Source: Rhizomys pruinosus
Taxonomy: Eukaryota; Chordata; Mammalia; Rodentia; Spalacidae
Length of the DNA stretch: 64,000 nt
NCBI GenBank assembly: GCA_009823505.1
Contig: VZQC01006678.1
Span: 293,075-357,074 of the forward strand
Direction of reading: 5' to 3'
Position numbers and translations under genes: made by a program. A model generated the notes under the pieces. That model ran no database searches, was not told the origin of the DNA, and was given only the letters and a program-made list of their open reading frames with translations. Shown here in pieces: positions 44,270 to 57,400 of this stretch; the stretch's first letter is position 1; every line of letters begins with the position of its first letter.

Positions 44270-47200
44270 TCACTTGAGGGCCTCTGCGTGGCGGTTCAGG
44301 GCCTGAGAAAGGGCTGTCACAGTTCCCATCACACGGCCCAGCTCCCAGGTCTCGATCTGGCTTCGGAATCGCTGCAAGAAGCGGTCAGGATGCCAACAGA
44401 TCTGCTGGACCCTTAAGTACCTCCTCAGAGCCCCCTGGTCCTCCAAAGGGGGGCCCCTGGCCACTAAGGCTGCAGCCATGGCCTCTGGGTCCCCTCCACC
44501 AGGGCAAGGCCAGGGCACATCACCAAATCGCCACAGGCTGCCCCTCCCCACCCCTCGGGTGTGCTCTGCCCTGGGCCCAGCCCTGGGAGGCTCAGGGCCT
44601 CGGTCTCCTTGAGCCTCCTGAGCCCTCCTGGCCCGGCTCTCCCGCAGTTCTTCATCCTTGGCCCTGGCTCGCTCTCGGAAAAGCCGCTGCTCCTCCTCCT
44701 GCTGTCGCCAGCTGTGACTGGAGCTCTCGGCGACTGGGGGTCCGTGGGATCCCTTGGCCGCCCTTTGCTGCTGCTGCTGTTGCTTCTGGGCGTGCTCCCG
44801 GGCCAGGCGATCTGACCAGGCTGAGAAGGACTCGGGCTCCCGGGTCTCGCCGGAAGCGTCATCTGTTTGGGAAGTGGGATGGGGTAGTTAGAGAGAGTTT
44901 GGGATTAGTGGGTAGGCAAGAGAGGTATCAGGATACCCACGCACGTGTGGTGGGGCCAGGGTGAAGCATCTGTGGGGACGCAGTGGCCATGGGAGGAAGG
45001 CAGCTTGGGCGGCGACGGACCCTCACCTTCGAGCCTCCCGATGGCGTCCTGCCACTCGTCTTCCAGCTCGCCCTGCAGCTTTTCCCGCCACTCCCTCTCC
45101 CTGGACGCCTCCTCATCTTCCTCCTCTTCAGCAGAATCCCAGGGCGGCCCCCAGCCCAGAATCTGCCCTGGGGTCTCCCCATCCTTATTCTTTATTCCCA
45201 TGGCAGAGGGACAGCGACTCAGCAGCGGTAGGAAGAAGTCCGTGTAAGCTGTAGGGGAAGGACAGTGCGCAGTCAGTGGACCGCCGACATTGGCCGGGCC
45301 GCCATCTTGGATTGTGTTGGTGTGTCTGCTGTCTGTCTTTGACTCCTGGGTATTAGGAATAACCATTTGTGACAAACATTTACTACTGGTCATGTGAATG
45401 GTTAAGTGTGGCAGTTTAAAATGTCACCATGTGGGGCTGGAAAGATGGCTCAGCGGTTAAGAGCATTGACTGCTTTTGCAGAGGACCCGAGTTTAATTCC
45501 CAGCACCCACACAGCAGCTAAGAACCGTCTATAACTCCAGTTCCAGGGGAATCTGACACCCTCTTCTGACCTCTGCGGTACTGCATGACACGGGTGCACC
45601 TACTTACATGCAGACAGTACACTCATACACATTAAAATAATAAATTAAAAATGAAAAATGTCACCATGTGCCCGAGCGTTGTGGCGCTCGCCTGTAATCC
45701 CAGCACTCAGGAGGCAGAGGCAGGTGGATCTCTGTGAGTTTAAGGCCAGCCTGGTCTACACAGTGAGTTTCAGGCCAGCTGGGGCTACAGGGAGACCCTG
45801 TCTCAAAAGACGAAAGAAAAAAAAAAGTCACCACCTGTTTCCACAAGCAGTTTTTAAAAATTTTATTTATTTTTTGTGTGTATGAATGTACTGTCTGCAT
45901 GTAGGTTCGTGCACCTGTGTCTTGCAATGCCGCGGAGGTCAGAAGAGGGCGTCGGATTCCCCTGGAACTGGAGTTAAGGATGGCTCTCACCCGCCATGTG
46001 GGTGCCGGGGATCGAACCTGGGTCCTCTACAAGAGCGGTCGGCACTCTTAACCTCTAGGCCATCTCTCCGGCCCCATACAAGCAGTTTTTTAGTGGGCTC
46101 AAAGTGCCTTATGTCAAATTCCAGTTTCTGACCTTGCCTCAGCCACCTCGGGCAACATCAGATGCCTTTGATTCTTTTCCAGTTTTTGTTGGAAACTTGT
46201 TACTACATATCCCTTACTGAGTTTCTCATCCAAAACTACATTATCAGACAGATAAAACTATCAGAACACTCTGCTCTGTACCTCCACAAATACATAAACA
46301 GATTTATTCCTTTCAAATAAGTTTGAGCACAATAAATGTTTTCAGAAGATTCTCTCTGTCAGCCTGACCCAAAGGATGATGGGAAAGCAAAGGGAAGGAA
46401 GGCGTCCGCGTGCTTGAGCCATAGAGACACGACAGCAGCAGAGCAGGGTCTTCCTAAGCAACCCTGACCTAGGGCAAAGGCAAGGAAACGAGCTAGTGGG
46501 TCTTTCTCAGGAACCAGGAGGAACTGAGACTGACATTCTTGGGGTTCCCCTCCTCCTGCACCCTGATTACCACACATGATGGGAGAGCAACATGCCATGC
46601 TTCCTGCTCTTCTAGCCCACCAGCTGTGGCTTCCAACCTCCTCTTCATTCAGGAGACAGGCAGGTGAGCGAGGCACCCTCCCATCCTGTGTGCTGACCTG
46701 GTCTCCTGGGATAGGCAGAAAGGGGCTGAAGCCCTTAGGCCAGAAAGAACTGTTAACCTGCCAGAAAAATGGCACAGAGGCAGGGCCAACCTGACACTGC
46801 CAGGAAGGAAGCGCCCAGCTCAGCTATCCAGGGCTCCGAACTCCCACCCAAACCACATCGACGTGAGGAGCCAGGGCAAGTCTCCTTAGAACTGCTATGG
46901 CTGCTAAAAACCCTCCCAAATACCTGCTTCTATCTTTCCACTTACTCCCATGAGGGCTCACTGCAGGGTGTGCATGTGTGTGTGCATGCACTCATGTGTG
47001 TGCACACCAGGGGTGTTCAGTCTTGCACAGGAGGTTTTTAACTCATAGGTTTTAAAGAGCAAGGCTTCCAGAGCTGGAGAGATGGCTCAGTGATTAAGAG
47101 CACTGGCTGCTCTTGCAGAGGACCTGGGTTTGATTCCTAGCACCTAAATGGCGGCTAAGAACTGTTCCTAAATTCCAGTTCCAGGGGAATCTGACACTCT

Positions 47201-48428
47201 CTTTCTGACCTCCTCGGAACACAGGTGCACTTGCATAGACGCAGGCAATACATTAACACACACAAAATAAAAACAAAAAATATTTAAAACAAAGAAACTA
47301 CCAACAACAAAACAGAGTAAGACTTCCCACTAGAAAAACATGAATAAAATATGGCAGAATGTTGACAGCTACTACAAGCAACCTTTTCTCATTACACAGT
47401 GATCCAGCCAGGTATGGTGCTACATACCTTTAACCCCAGCACTTGGGAGGCAGAGGCAGGTGGATCTCTATGAGTTTCAAAGCCAGCCTACTGGTCTACA
47501 TAGCAAGTTCTAGGCCAGCTGGGGCTACATAGTGAGACCCTGTTTAAAAAAAAAGACTGTCCTCCTCTTTCCCTTCCTCTTTCATAAGGGGTCTTTCTGT
47601 GGTACCCAGGCTACCCTTGGGTTGGAACAATGGCTCAGCAGTTAAGAGCATTGGCTTCTCTGGCGGCAGACTCAAGTTCAGTTCCTAGTACCCACATGGC
47701 AGCTAACAACTGTTGGCTGACTCCAGTCCCATGGAATCCAACACTCTCTTCTGGCCTTTGAGGGCACTGTAAAGCACAGGTGCACTTACAAATGTTCAGG
47801 CAAAACACTCATACAAAATAAAAAGAAACAAAATTTTAAAATTAAAAAAATTGTTTACAAATAACCGACAAACACTAGCAACTTGTTGTGATCCCATCCA
47901 GTCCTGCCTCAGTGTATATAAATGCACACATGACAAAATGTCAACTTTTTTTTTCCTTTTTTAAAATAGCTCAATTTTGCCAGGTGTGGTGGCACATGCC
48001 TTTAATCCTAGCACTTAGGAGGCAGAGGCAGGCGGAGCTCTGTGAGTTCAAGGCCAGCCTGGTCTACAGAGTGAGTTCCAGGACAGCTGGTAGCTACAGG
48101 CAGACCCTGTCTCAAAAAGACAAAAAAAAAAAAAAAGCTCAATTTGTTTTACCGATGATACAAAATACTTAGGTTTTTCTCCTTCTTTGCTCATGCTTGC
48201 GCATATGTGTGTGTGTGTGTGTGTGTGTGTATGTATTTAAAGACAAGGTCCATAAGCTGGGCCAGGTGGCGCACGCCTTTAATCTTAGCACTTGGGAAGC
48301 AGAGGCAGGCAGATCTTTGTGAGTTCAAGGCCAGCCTGGTCTATAGACTGAGTTCCAGGACAGCTGGGGCTACAGAGAGACCCTGTCTCGAAACAAAACA
48401 AAACAAAACAAAACAAAAAAGACAAGGT

Positions 48429-48471
<43 letters not shown>

Positions 48472-51400
48472 TGTTTAAAGACAAGGTCTCATATACCCCA
48501 GGGTGTCCTAGAACACTTTTGTAGCCCAAGCTGGCCTCAAACTTGTGATCTTCCTGCCTCTGGTTCCTGAGTGTTGGGACTGCATGGGCTACTACGCCCA
48601 CTTTCAATGAACAGAATACTTGGGGTAGACACATCACACATGTTAAAATATTTTAACCTAAAAAAATATATTTTAACCTATATGCCCAAAAGATTACTAG
48701 TAGTTAGAGGCAGACTAAGGTGGAGCTGGTGCTGAACGGGGGTTGAGACAGGGTCTAACCGTGTAGCCCAGGCTGGGTGAAGATCAGGACCCTCCTGCCT
48801 CACAGCCTTTTTTTATTTTGTATCTTATATTTTTTCCACAGGAATCTAGAATCTAGCTCATTCTTTTTGATGACTATTTAATTAGTGTTCCACTGTGTGC
48901 AAATCCCTCCACTCCTAGTCAACAGACTTTGTTTCCAAAAACATTCAGCCTCACACATATATCTCTGTGGACTTGTTGCAATATTTGTTTGGGGTAGACT
49001 TTCAGAAGTGGAATTTCTGAGTCAAAGAACATGTGGAAAAGAGAAAAGAACACGTGCTATTTTTGCCAAATTGTTCTCAATGCTTATGCCAGGAATACAC
49101 AGGCTGTAGGCTCCCTTCTCTGTAAGTACATGCTGCCTTTTAACACTGCTGATGTCTAGATTAAAAATGATCTCAGGGGCTGGAGAGATGGCTCAGCGGT
49201 TAAGAGCACAGATTGCTCTTGCAGAGGACCTGGGTTTGATCCCCAGCACCCAAATGTCGGCTGAGAACCGTCTTTAACTCCAGTTCCAGGGGACTCCGAC
49301 ACCCTCTTCTGACCTCTGCGGCATTGCATGACATGAGTGTACAAACCTACGTGCAGACAATACATTCATACACATACAAAAATAAATAAAATTTAAAAAA
49401 TTCCTACCCTAAGGAATTTACTTAACTTAAAAAAAAAGTCAAGTTAAAAAAAAAAAAGATCTTTGGGGCTGGAGAGATGGCTCAGCAGTTAAGAGCAGTA
49501 CTGGCTGCTCTTGCAGAGGACCCGGGTTTGACTTCCAGCACCCACATGGCGGCTAACATGTAACTCCAGTTCCAGGATATCTGATGCTCTCTTCAGACCT
49601 CAACAGACATTCCACTACATGGGTGTACATTATACATGCAGGCAATATACTAATACACATAAAATAAAAATATTTAAAAAAGATCTCACTAGTAAACCTA
49701 CCCTTTTCATAATTTTTAGCTATTAGTATTTCTCTTGTGAATAAGGTGTTCATATTCTTTAGCTATTTTTTCCTTTGGATGTTTTATATACACTAATATG
49801 AAGTTGTTTATTATAGGGTAATCTGTTTAAAATTGTGTTTTCTTGGATCTCTCCTTTAAAAATTTAAAATTCTCTTTATCAATATTTTCCTTGACTTTTT
49901 TTTTTTTTTTTTGGACTTTTGTCTCCCTGTAGCCCCACCTGTCCTGGAACTCACTATGTCTGGTCTTGAACTCAGAGATCCGCCTGCCTCTCCCTCCCAA
50001 GTGCTGGGATTAAAGGTGTGTGCCACTGCCCCCCCCTTCCTCTCCACTTTTAATTTAAATTATTTTTTCTTTCTTTCTTTTTGTTTTTGGTCTTTTTGAG
50101 ACAGGGTCTCCCTGTAGCCCCAGTTGGGCTGGAACTCACTATGTAGACCAGGCTGGCCTCGAATTCTCAGAGATCCTTCAGCCGCTGTCTCTGCCTCCCA
50201 AGTGCTGGAATTAAAGGCAGGTGCCACCATGCTGGCTTTCTTTAGAAGGTTTTTCTCAAGCTGGGTGTGGTGCTGCACACCTTTAATCCAAGCACTGGAG
50301 AGGCAGAGGCAGGTGTACCTCTGTGTGTTCAAGGCCAGCCTGGTCTACATAGTGAGTTACAGTTCAGCCAGGGCTACATAGTGAGCCCCTGTCCCCAAAA
50401 GAAGGGGGGAGAAGGGAAAGGGAAAGTGAGGTAAAATGTTAATGAACATTGGAAAAAGTTCATTCAGGGGCTGACCAGATGCTCAGTGGGTAAGAATGGT
50501 ATTACTCCTGAGGACACGCAAGTTTTGTTCCCAGCACCCACATCAGGCCACTTCCAACCACTCTAGCTCTAGGAGACTTTTATGGATTTGATGCCAGCCT
50601 GATCTCTGGACTACATAGTGAATTCTAGGGTAGCCAGAGCTTCATAGTGTGATCCTGGAGAGAGAGAGAGAACAAATCAGATACCTATGTTAGGTGAAGA
50701 TTGAGGCTTAGAGGAAGAAAAGGTAATAGCGACAGTGTGTGGCAGCAAAGTTTCAAGAAGGCAGGGCTTGATCTGGATTGGAAATCGAGGGTAATATATA
50801 GAAAAACAGAAATCAGGTATGTGAATGTCATTCTGGGACCAATTCTAGACTCACAACAAGCCTCTTCTGGCCTAGAGCAGGCCCAGAGTTTGGAGGAAGG
50901 CCACTGTTGCTATAGTTGTTAACCTTAATAATTCCTGGCTGCAGGCTATCTCTGGGTATCATGACAGAACTGTAGAGAATTCTGCTAACTTTATTTTTTA
51001 AATATTTACTTATGTTTTTTATTTTATTAATGTATATATCATATGTATGTATATAAGTGTACCAGTGTCGTGTAATGCCCATGGAGGTCAGAGACATGTT
51101 AGATCCCCTGGAACTGGAGTTATGGACAGTTGTTAGCTGTCATGTGGGTGCTGGGATTCAAACCCAGTTTCTCTGCAAGAGTATCCAGTGCTCTTAACCA
51201 ATGAGCCATCTCGCCAGACCCAGAATTCTATTAACTTCTTTTTAATTAAAAAAAATTTTTTTTAATTTATTTCTGTATGTGTATGAATGTACTTGTCTGC
51301 ATGCAAGTCTGTGCACCCATGTCGTGCAATGCCGCAGAGGTCAGAAGAGGGTGTTGGATTCCCCTGGAACTGGAGTTCTCCTGGAATTGGAGTTTCAGAT

Positions 51401-54400
51401 GGTTCTCGGCCATCTGGGTGCTGGGGATCGAACCCGGGTCCTCTGTAAGAGCGGTCGGCGCTCTTAACCGCTAGGCCATCTCTCCAGCCCAGAATTCTAT
51501 TAACTTTAATGAGCAGGCTTAGACTAATCAGAAATCTGACCCTCTAGTAACCTGTGGAATCTTGCAGATAGCCAGTCCCAAGAAGAAACAATTCAGAGCA
51601 TAAAACTTACCCCTCAGTAAAATAGTGCCCAAGCATGCAGAGATGAAGGAGCCCTACAGGATAGGACCTAACAGCCACAGTACTGTGACATTAAAACACT
51701 GACTGCCCACCCCTTCCTCCTAGGTAAAAGCAGCCCTTTGAACCCCCACGCAGACAGCTTCTCTCGTGTCTTTCTTGCTGTGGCTGTACTGCAGTGCACC
51801 TAATAAATTATACTTCTGCCCCTTCTGTCTTGGGTAAATTATTATTAGTATTTTTTTTTTTTTTTTTTTTTTCGAGACAGAGTCTCCCTGTAGCCCCAGC
51901 TGTCCTGGAACTCACTCTGTAGACCCAGCTGGCTTTGAACTCACAAAGATCTGCCTGCCTCTGCCTCCCAAGTGCTAGGATTAAAGGCGTGCGCCACCCC
52001 ACCCGGCTAGTAGTATTTTGTAAGTTTATTAATTTTTATTTTATGTGTGAGTGTTTTGCCTGCATGATGTATGTATATGTAAGTATACCCATGTAGTGCA
52101 ATGCCTCTGGAGGCCAGGAGATGGTGGTAGATCCCCTGGAACTGGAGTTACAGACAGTGGTTAGCTGCCATGTGGGTGCTGGGAATCGAACCTGGGTCCT
52201 CTGCAATAGCAGCCAGTGCTCTTAACCGCTGAGTCATCTCTCCAGTCCCTCTGGTAAATTCTTTTTCCACTTGCACATACCCTCCGTCACTGGCTTCATC
52301 GCCTGTCACCGCCATCTCCCGGAACAGCACTGTGGTGGTGGGATCTGGGAACTCTCCTTGCCTCTCTTGCCTTGGTGCTTGACCACCCGGCCCCAGGCAA
52401 CTGAGTGCCTTGACTGAGGCAGCACTGCAGTGAGGGCTGCAGGGCTCGGCACTCTGGCTCTGGTCCCTGCTGCTTGTCAGGATACAAGCTAAGAAATTCT
52501 TTTTGTCCACTGTGGAGAAGCTACTTCTTTCCCTCTGGAAGCCTACTTGTTCGTGGTGTGTGATGTTCCACTGGGAAAATCCACACACTTTGTGGATTCC
52601 CTTCCCTCCTCTTTCCTTATCCTGTAGATAACAGTTCCCTGTCTCAGCCAGACTTTCTGAACCATGAGACCCCTACGTACCTGCGTTTTCACTTTCTCCA
52701 TGTCAGAGAGTCCCCTTTTCTGTCATAAATGATTTGTGATGAGTCTCCCTTTCAGGTCAGTCCAGTCCAGCCTGTGAGTCAGGAGAGTATCCATTCTTGA
52801 GGAGTGAAGCCCATGTTTGGAGCAGGCTTCCATCAAGTCGGTCCTAACAATATGGATGTCTGTTGCCCTCTGGAGATACCTTTTGGATGGGTGCTACATC
52901 TCTGCTAGGAGCCATGATAAGTCTTATGCCCTCTATTTCCAATTTACCCTGAGACATATTCTCAAAAACTGATCCAAATTTGATTCTCAGCCTCAAAAAA
53001 AAAAGGAAAGAAAGAAAGAAAAGAAAACCAGGGCTGGAGAGATGGCCTAGCAATTAAGAGCACCGACTGTTCTTGCAATGGACCTGGGTTCGATCCCCAG
53101 CACCAACATGGCGGCTGAGAACCGTCTTTAACTCCAGTTCCAGGGGAATCTGACACCCTCTTCTGACCTCCGCAGCATTGCACGACACGGGTGCACAAAC
53201 CTACATGCAGACAGTACATTCATACACATACAAAAATAAATAAAATTAAAAACAAAGACAAAACTCATTCTTCTAGGCAAGGAAATTTCCTTCCTAGACC
53301 AGAAACGCTGGCCGAATTACAGCCTTGCCTACAGGTGAAGAAGCTCTCTGCCATCTTTTGGAGGAAATTCTAAGGTTTCTCCTATCCAGAACTCCGTGGC
53401 CCTGGCACAGGCCCCTCAGCTGTGGGAGGGAATCAGAGGTGCTTACTCGATTCTCCCACGCTGGCCTGTGTCCATTCAGCTTGGCCTAGGACGGCCTCCG
53501 TAGTGACCCTTCCTTTGTTGCACCTAGCTCCCGCTCAAGCTCCAGCTGCTCTGCACCTGTGACGCTTCTGCCTGGCAGTGCTGCTCCCACCTCACCTCCG
53601 ACTCCCCCTCATCTTCCTCTGATGAAGTTCTCTCCAACTGCCCCTCTTCTGTATACCCAGACACACTCTCTCCTTCACACGCTCAGGAACTTCACAGAGA
53701 GAATTCAGGGAGCAATTCAAACCCTCTTCTAGAATAGTCTTCCCCTTCACAAGGTGGCCAATGCAGACCTCCACACTACCTGGGTACATGTCCCCTTCCC
53801 CAACTGATCTGTCCCAAATACAAGTGCTCTGGGTCCTGCCTGCCTGGTCCCAACTGGACCCCCCCCCCCCTTTTCCCTCTCCTTCCCCTCTCTATCCCCC
53901 TCCTCTTCCCCACCTCTTCCCCTCTCCTCACCCTCTCTCTCCTTCTTCCTCAAGGAAAAGTAACCATTGACTATCTCCTCCAGTTCTTTAGGAGTACAGA
54001 TGCCTTTTGAATCCAAACTGCAATTACAAAGTTAAGATAGAAAGTTCTTGACTTTCTTGTATTTCTTCTCCCTTTGCTTATAATATTGAGACAATTCACT
54101 GTCCAAGGAAACTTGTTATCTTTGCCAGAGTGAGACTTTGTAAAAAAATAATGAAATGGCCTTTAAAACTCCAAGCAGTAATAAAGAACTTCAACAGGTA
54201 AGAACTTTATAGTTTAACAAGTAAGAGCAGGCAATCATGGGTTTTAACACGTACAGATGTAATTTAGATTCAAGCTTCTTTTTTTGGTCTTTTTAAGACA
54301 GGGTCTCCCTGTAGCCCTAACTGTCCTGGAACTCACTATGTAGACCAGGCTGGCCTCAAACTCACAGAGATCTGCCTGCCTCTGCCTCCCAAGTGCTAGG

Positions 54401-57400
54401 ATTAAAGGCGTGAGTCACCAGGCTCGGCTTTCAAACTTCTATTAAGGAAGGAAATAAAGTAAGAAGAAACTAGTAAGTACGAGAAAGAAATGAAAGAAGG
54501 ATATGAGTATGAAGCTATATTTTGGGTAAGGAAGGTTAAAAAAAAAGAATTTTGTAAGGTAAAAGATTTTTTTCCAAGGTACAATTTTTTTCCAAAATGG
54601 CAAAAACCAGGGCAAAATGAAGAAACTTCAGTGATGGCGCAAGTCACTCAAAGCTTTGCAGAAGACAAACTTGAAGAAGGTGTCTGTATGATGATTAAAG
54701 GTTGTTATAACTCTAAAGGTCAACCCAGGCATGGTGGGACACACATTTAATCCCAGCACTTGGGAGGCAGAGGCAGGTGGATCTCTGTGAGTTTGAGAGC
54801 AGCTTGGTATTACATAGTAAGTTCCAGGCCAGCTGGGGCTACTGGGAGACCTTGTCTCAAAAAGACAAAAACCTAAAAAGAACCAAAAAAAATTTGACTC
54901 TCATGTTCCTAAACAATGGTTCAGATACCTACTAGTTCTAGAAGATACATGTCACCAGACAGGTAGACAGAGCAGGCTTTGGAGAGCAGTACTGCTGTCT
55001 GAGAACAGGTAGACAGAGCTTCGGAGAGCAGCACTGCTGTCTGAGAACAGCTTATTCCCCGCTCTGGCTTAGCTGGTCCCTTTAGTCTAATGAAGGCCTG
55101 GCTTCTGTTTCCAACTTCACTCAGAGAGTAAGTAGAGCTCTTAAAACCCAGAATTACCGGGCTGGAGAGATGGCTCAGCGGTTAAGAGCACTGACTGCTC
55201 TTTTTTTTTTTTTTTGTCTTTTAGAGACAGGGTCTCCCTGTAGCCCCAGCTGTCCTGGAACTCACTCTGTAGACCAGGCTGGCCTTGAACTCACAAAGAT
55301 CCGCCTGCTTCTGCCTCCCAAGTGGTAGGCGCCCGGCTCTGACTGCTCTTGCAGAGGACCTGGGTTCAATTCCCAGCACCCACATGGTGGCTGAGAACCG
55401 TCTTTAGCTCCAGTTCTAGAGGAATCCGACACCTTCTTCTGACCTCTGAGGCACTGCATGACACGGGTGCACCAACCTACATGCAGACAGTACACTCATA
55501 CACATAAAATATGATAAATTAATTAATTAAAAAAATCCAGCTGGGCATGGTGGCGCATGCCTTTAATCCTAGCACTCGGGAGGCAGAGGCAGATGGATCT
55601 TTGTGAGTTCAAGGCCAGCCTGGTCTACAGAGTGAGTTCCAGGATAGCTGGGGCTACAGGGGGACCCTGTCTCGAAAAGACCATAAAAAAAAAAAAATCC
55701 AGAATTACGTTGTATGTCGCTTGACACCTCAATCTTCTGGAATGACCGGGAGGGAATCTAACCGTAAAGGTCTCATCAGGCTTCCACTCAAGGCTTGTCT
55801 GTCTCTGCTCCCTTTCCAACTGCACTCTGGAGCTCTGCATTATGACCTAGAAACCCCTTTACCATTGGCCAAGAAGTCCTCTTGTTAGGTCCAGAGACTC
55901 ACTGTCTCAGTGTGCCAGGCCACTGTTACAAACCATTAAGGCCCTCACAGAGTAACAGGGTACGGACAGCCCCACACCTAAGTCCACCTGCTTAGGACTG
56001 CTTCATGTTAGTCTGGGGGTTGAGTCCATCTTAAAAACCCTTTCTCAGGATAAAAAGAAGCTGTCTGGCCTGGGCCCAATCAAGACCTCACATCTGCAAC
56101 TGTGGTCAAGTTACAGAGCCTGTGAATACGAGGTCATCTGTCTACAGATGGGGCTATTCTACCCCCAAAAGTTCAAATAGCCTATTCCTATATGCCTCTT
56201 AGAGAGCTCTGTCTCTTCTTTGGGGAGACATCCAAGTGAAACTCACTTTTCAAACCCTCCCAAATCCTAATGAGTAACTTACTTTTCTTTCCTTTCTGAG
56301 ATCTATGATATAATTTTACAAGCTCTGCCTTTCCATCCCTACCATGTCCTAAAGGACCCAACCCGTTTCAAGGACAGCCCCCATTTTTACTCCTATACCG
56401 TAACCCTGCCAGGTCCCTGGATAGATATAGTTTCTTCCCATCGTGATGATTAGAATTGTGTTCTTCACTTGCCTTCTTTAATTCCCTGTGTTGTCACCTG
56501 TCCCCCTTGTCTATCCTGTGGAGACCAACGTGCTGCTGGTGCTGGATCACAGCTACTCACCATGACTTTGCTCACATTCCTCCATGTTAAGGAGCCAACC
56601 CCTCAACCCCTCTTTTGTCCTGGCTGGGGCTGAGACACTGCGCACTGCTGTCTTTGGATGATTCTCGTGGTGTTCAGAGCCTTCCTATTCTGACTAACCA
56701 CGACCCTCCGCTTGTGCTGCCTCCTGACCCCTCCCTTGTTTTCACAAACAAAACCAGCTACGTCTAACTGAAGGGTCTTAACCAAGATATAGTCCAGGCT
56801 TCCTGGTTGGGACAGGTTCTAAGCAGCTTTTTTCGGGGAGGGGGGTCGATTCTTTGCTCTCACAGTCTTTTCTTGTTTTTGATTCTGCTTTGTGTCTTTG
56901 GCCCCTGCTTACGTAACTGGTACAGCTGGTGTCCTCTTGATTTCAGGCCTTTAAGCTCCAGATGGTTTTGTCTAGGGGCGGCAGTCACTGCCACTGACTT
57001 TGAGGCTGTCTCCTACCACCCAGGATCTCATCTGGCATCACCATCTGACCTCTGTTTTCCTGGGACGGCAACTCTGCCTCCCTTCCCAAAGAGTCTCTGG
57101 AGTATTTTACCTCCTATTGTCTCATGACTATGACAAATCAGCAAAGGCGGCGAGGGTCCCCAACACCCCTGCTCAGCTCTGAAGCAATTCCAGAAGATGA
57201 CTTCCATTCCTTCTGACTGCGTTGAACTTGCTGACCTATGCTGTTCAGGGGAGTGTGGACAGCGCTACGACAGATGGCTGGGCTGAGCCATTTTGACCTC
57301 AGAACAAGAGTGTTCTACTTCAGAGAAGGCTGGGCTCAGAGCAAAGCTGCTGTTGCTTCTAAGCAAGACCAGAAAGAGCTAACCTTGGGGCTGGGGAGAT

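Noticed and set aside
44464..44862. 132-codon minus-strand frame over the last NFKBIL1 exon
   Set aside because: It is the wrong frame. The true frame is shifted and reads the conserved NFKBIL1 C-terminus.
53747..54016. Glu/Gly/Arg-rich minus-strand frame
   Set aside because: It comes from a C/T-rich simple tract (53860-53950), not from a protein family.
56603..56785. Minus-strand 60-codon frame beside the env relic
   Set aside because: The env motifs read on the plus strand, so this is a shadow.
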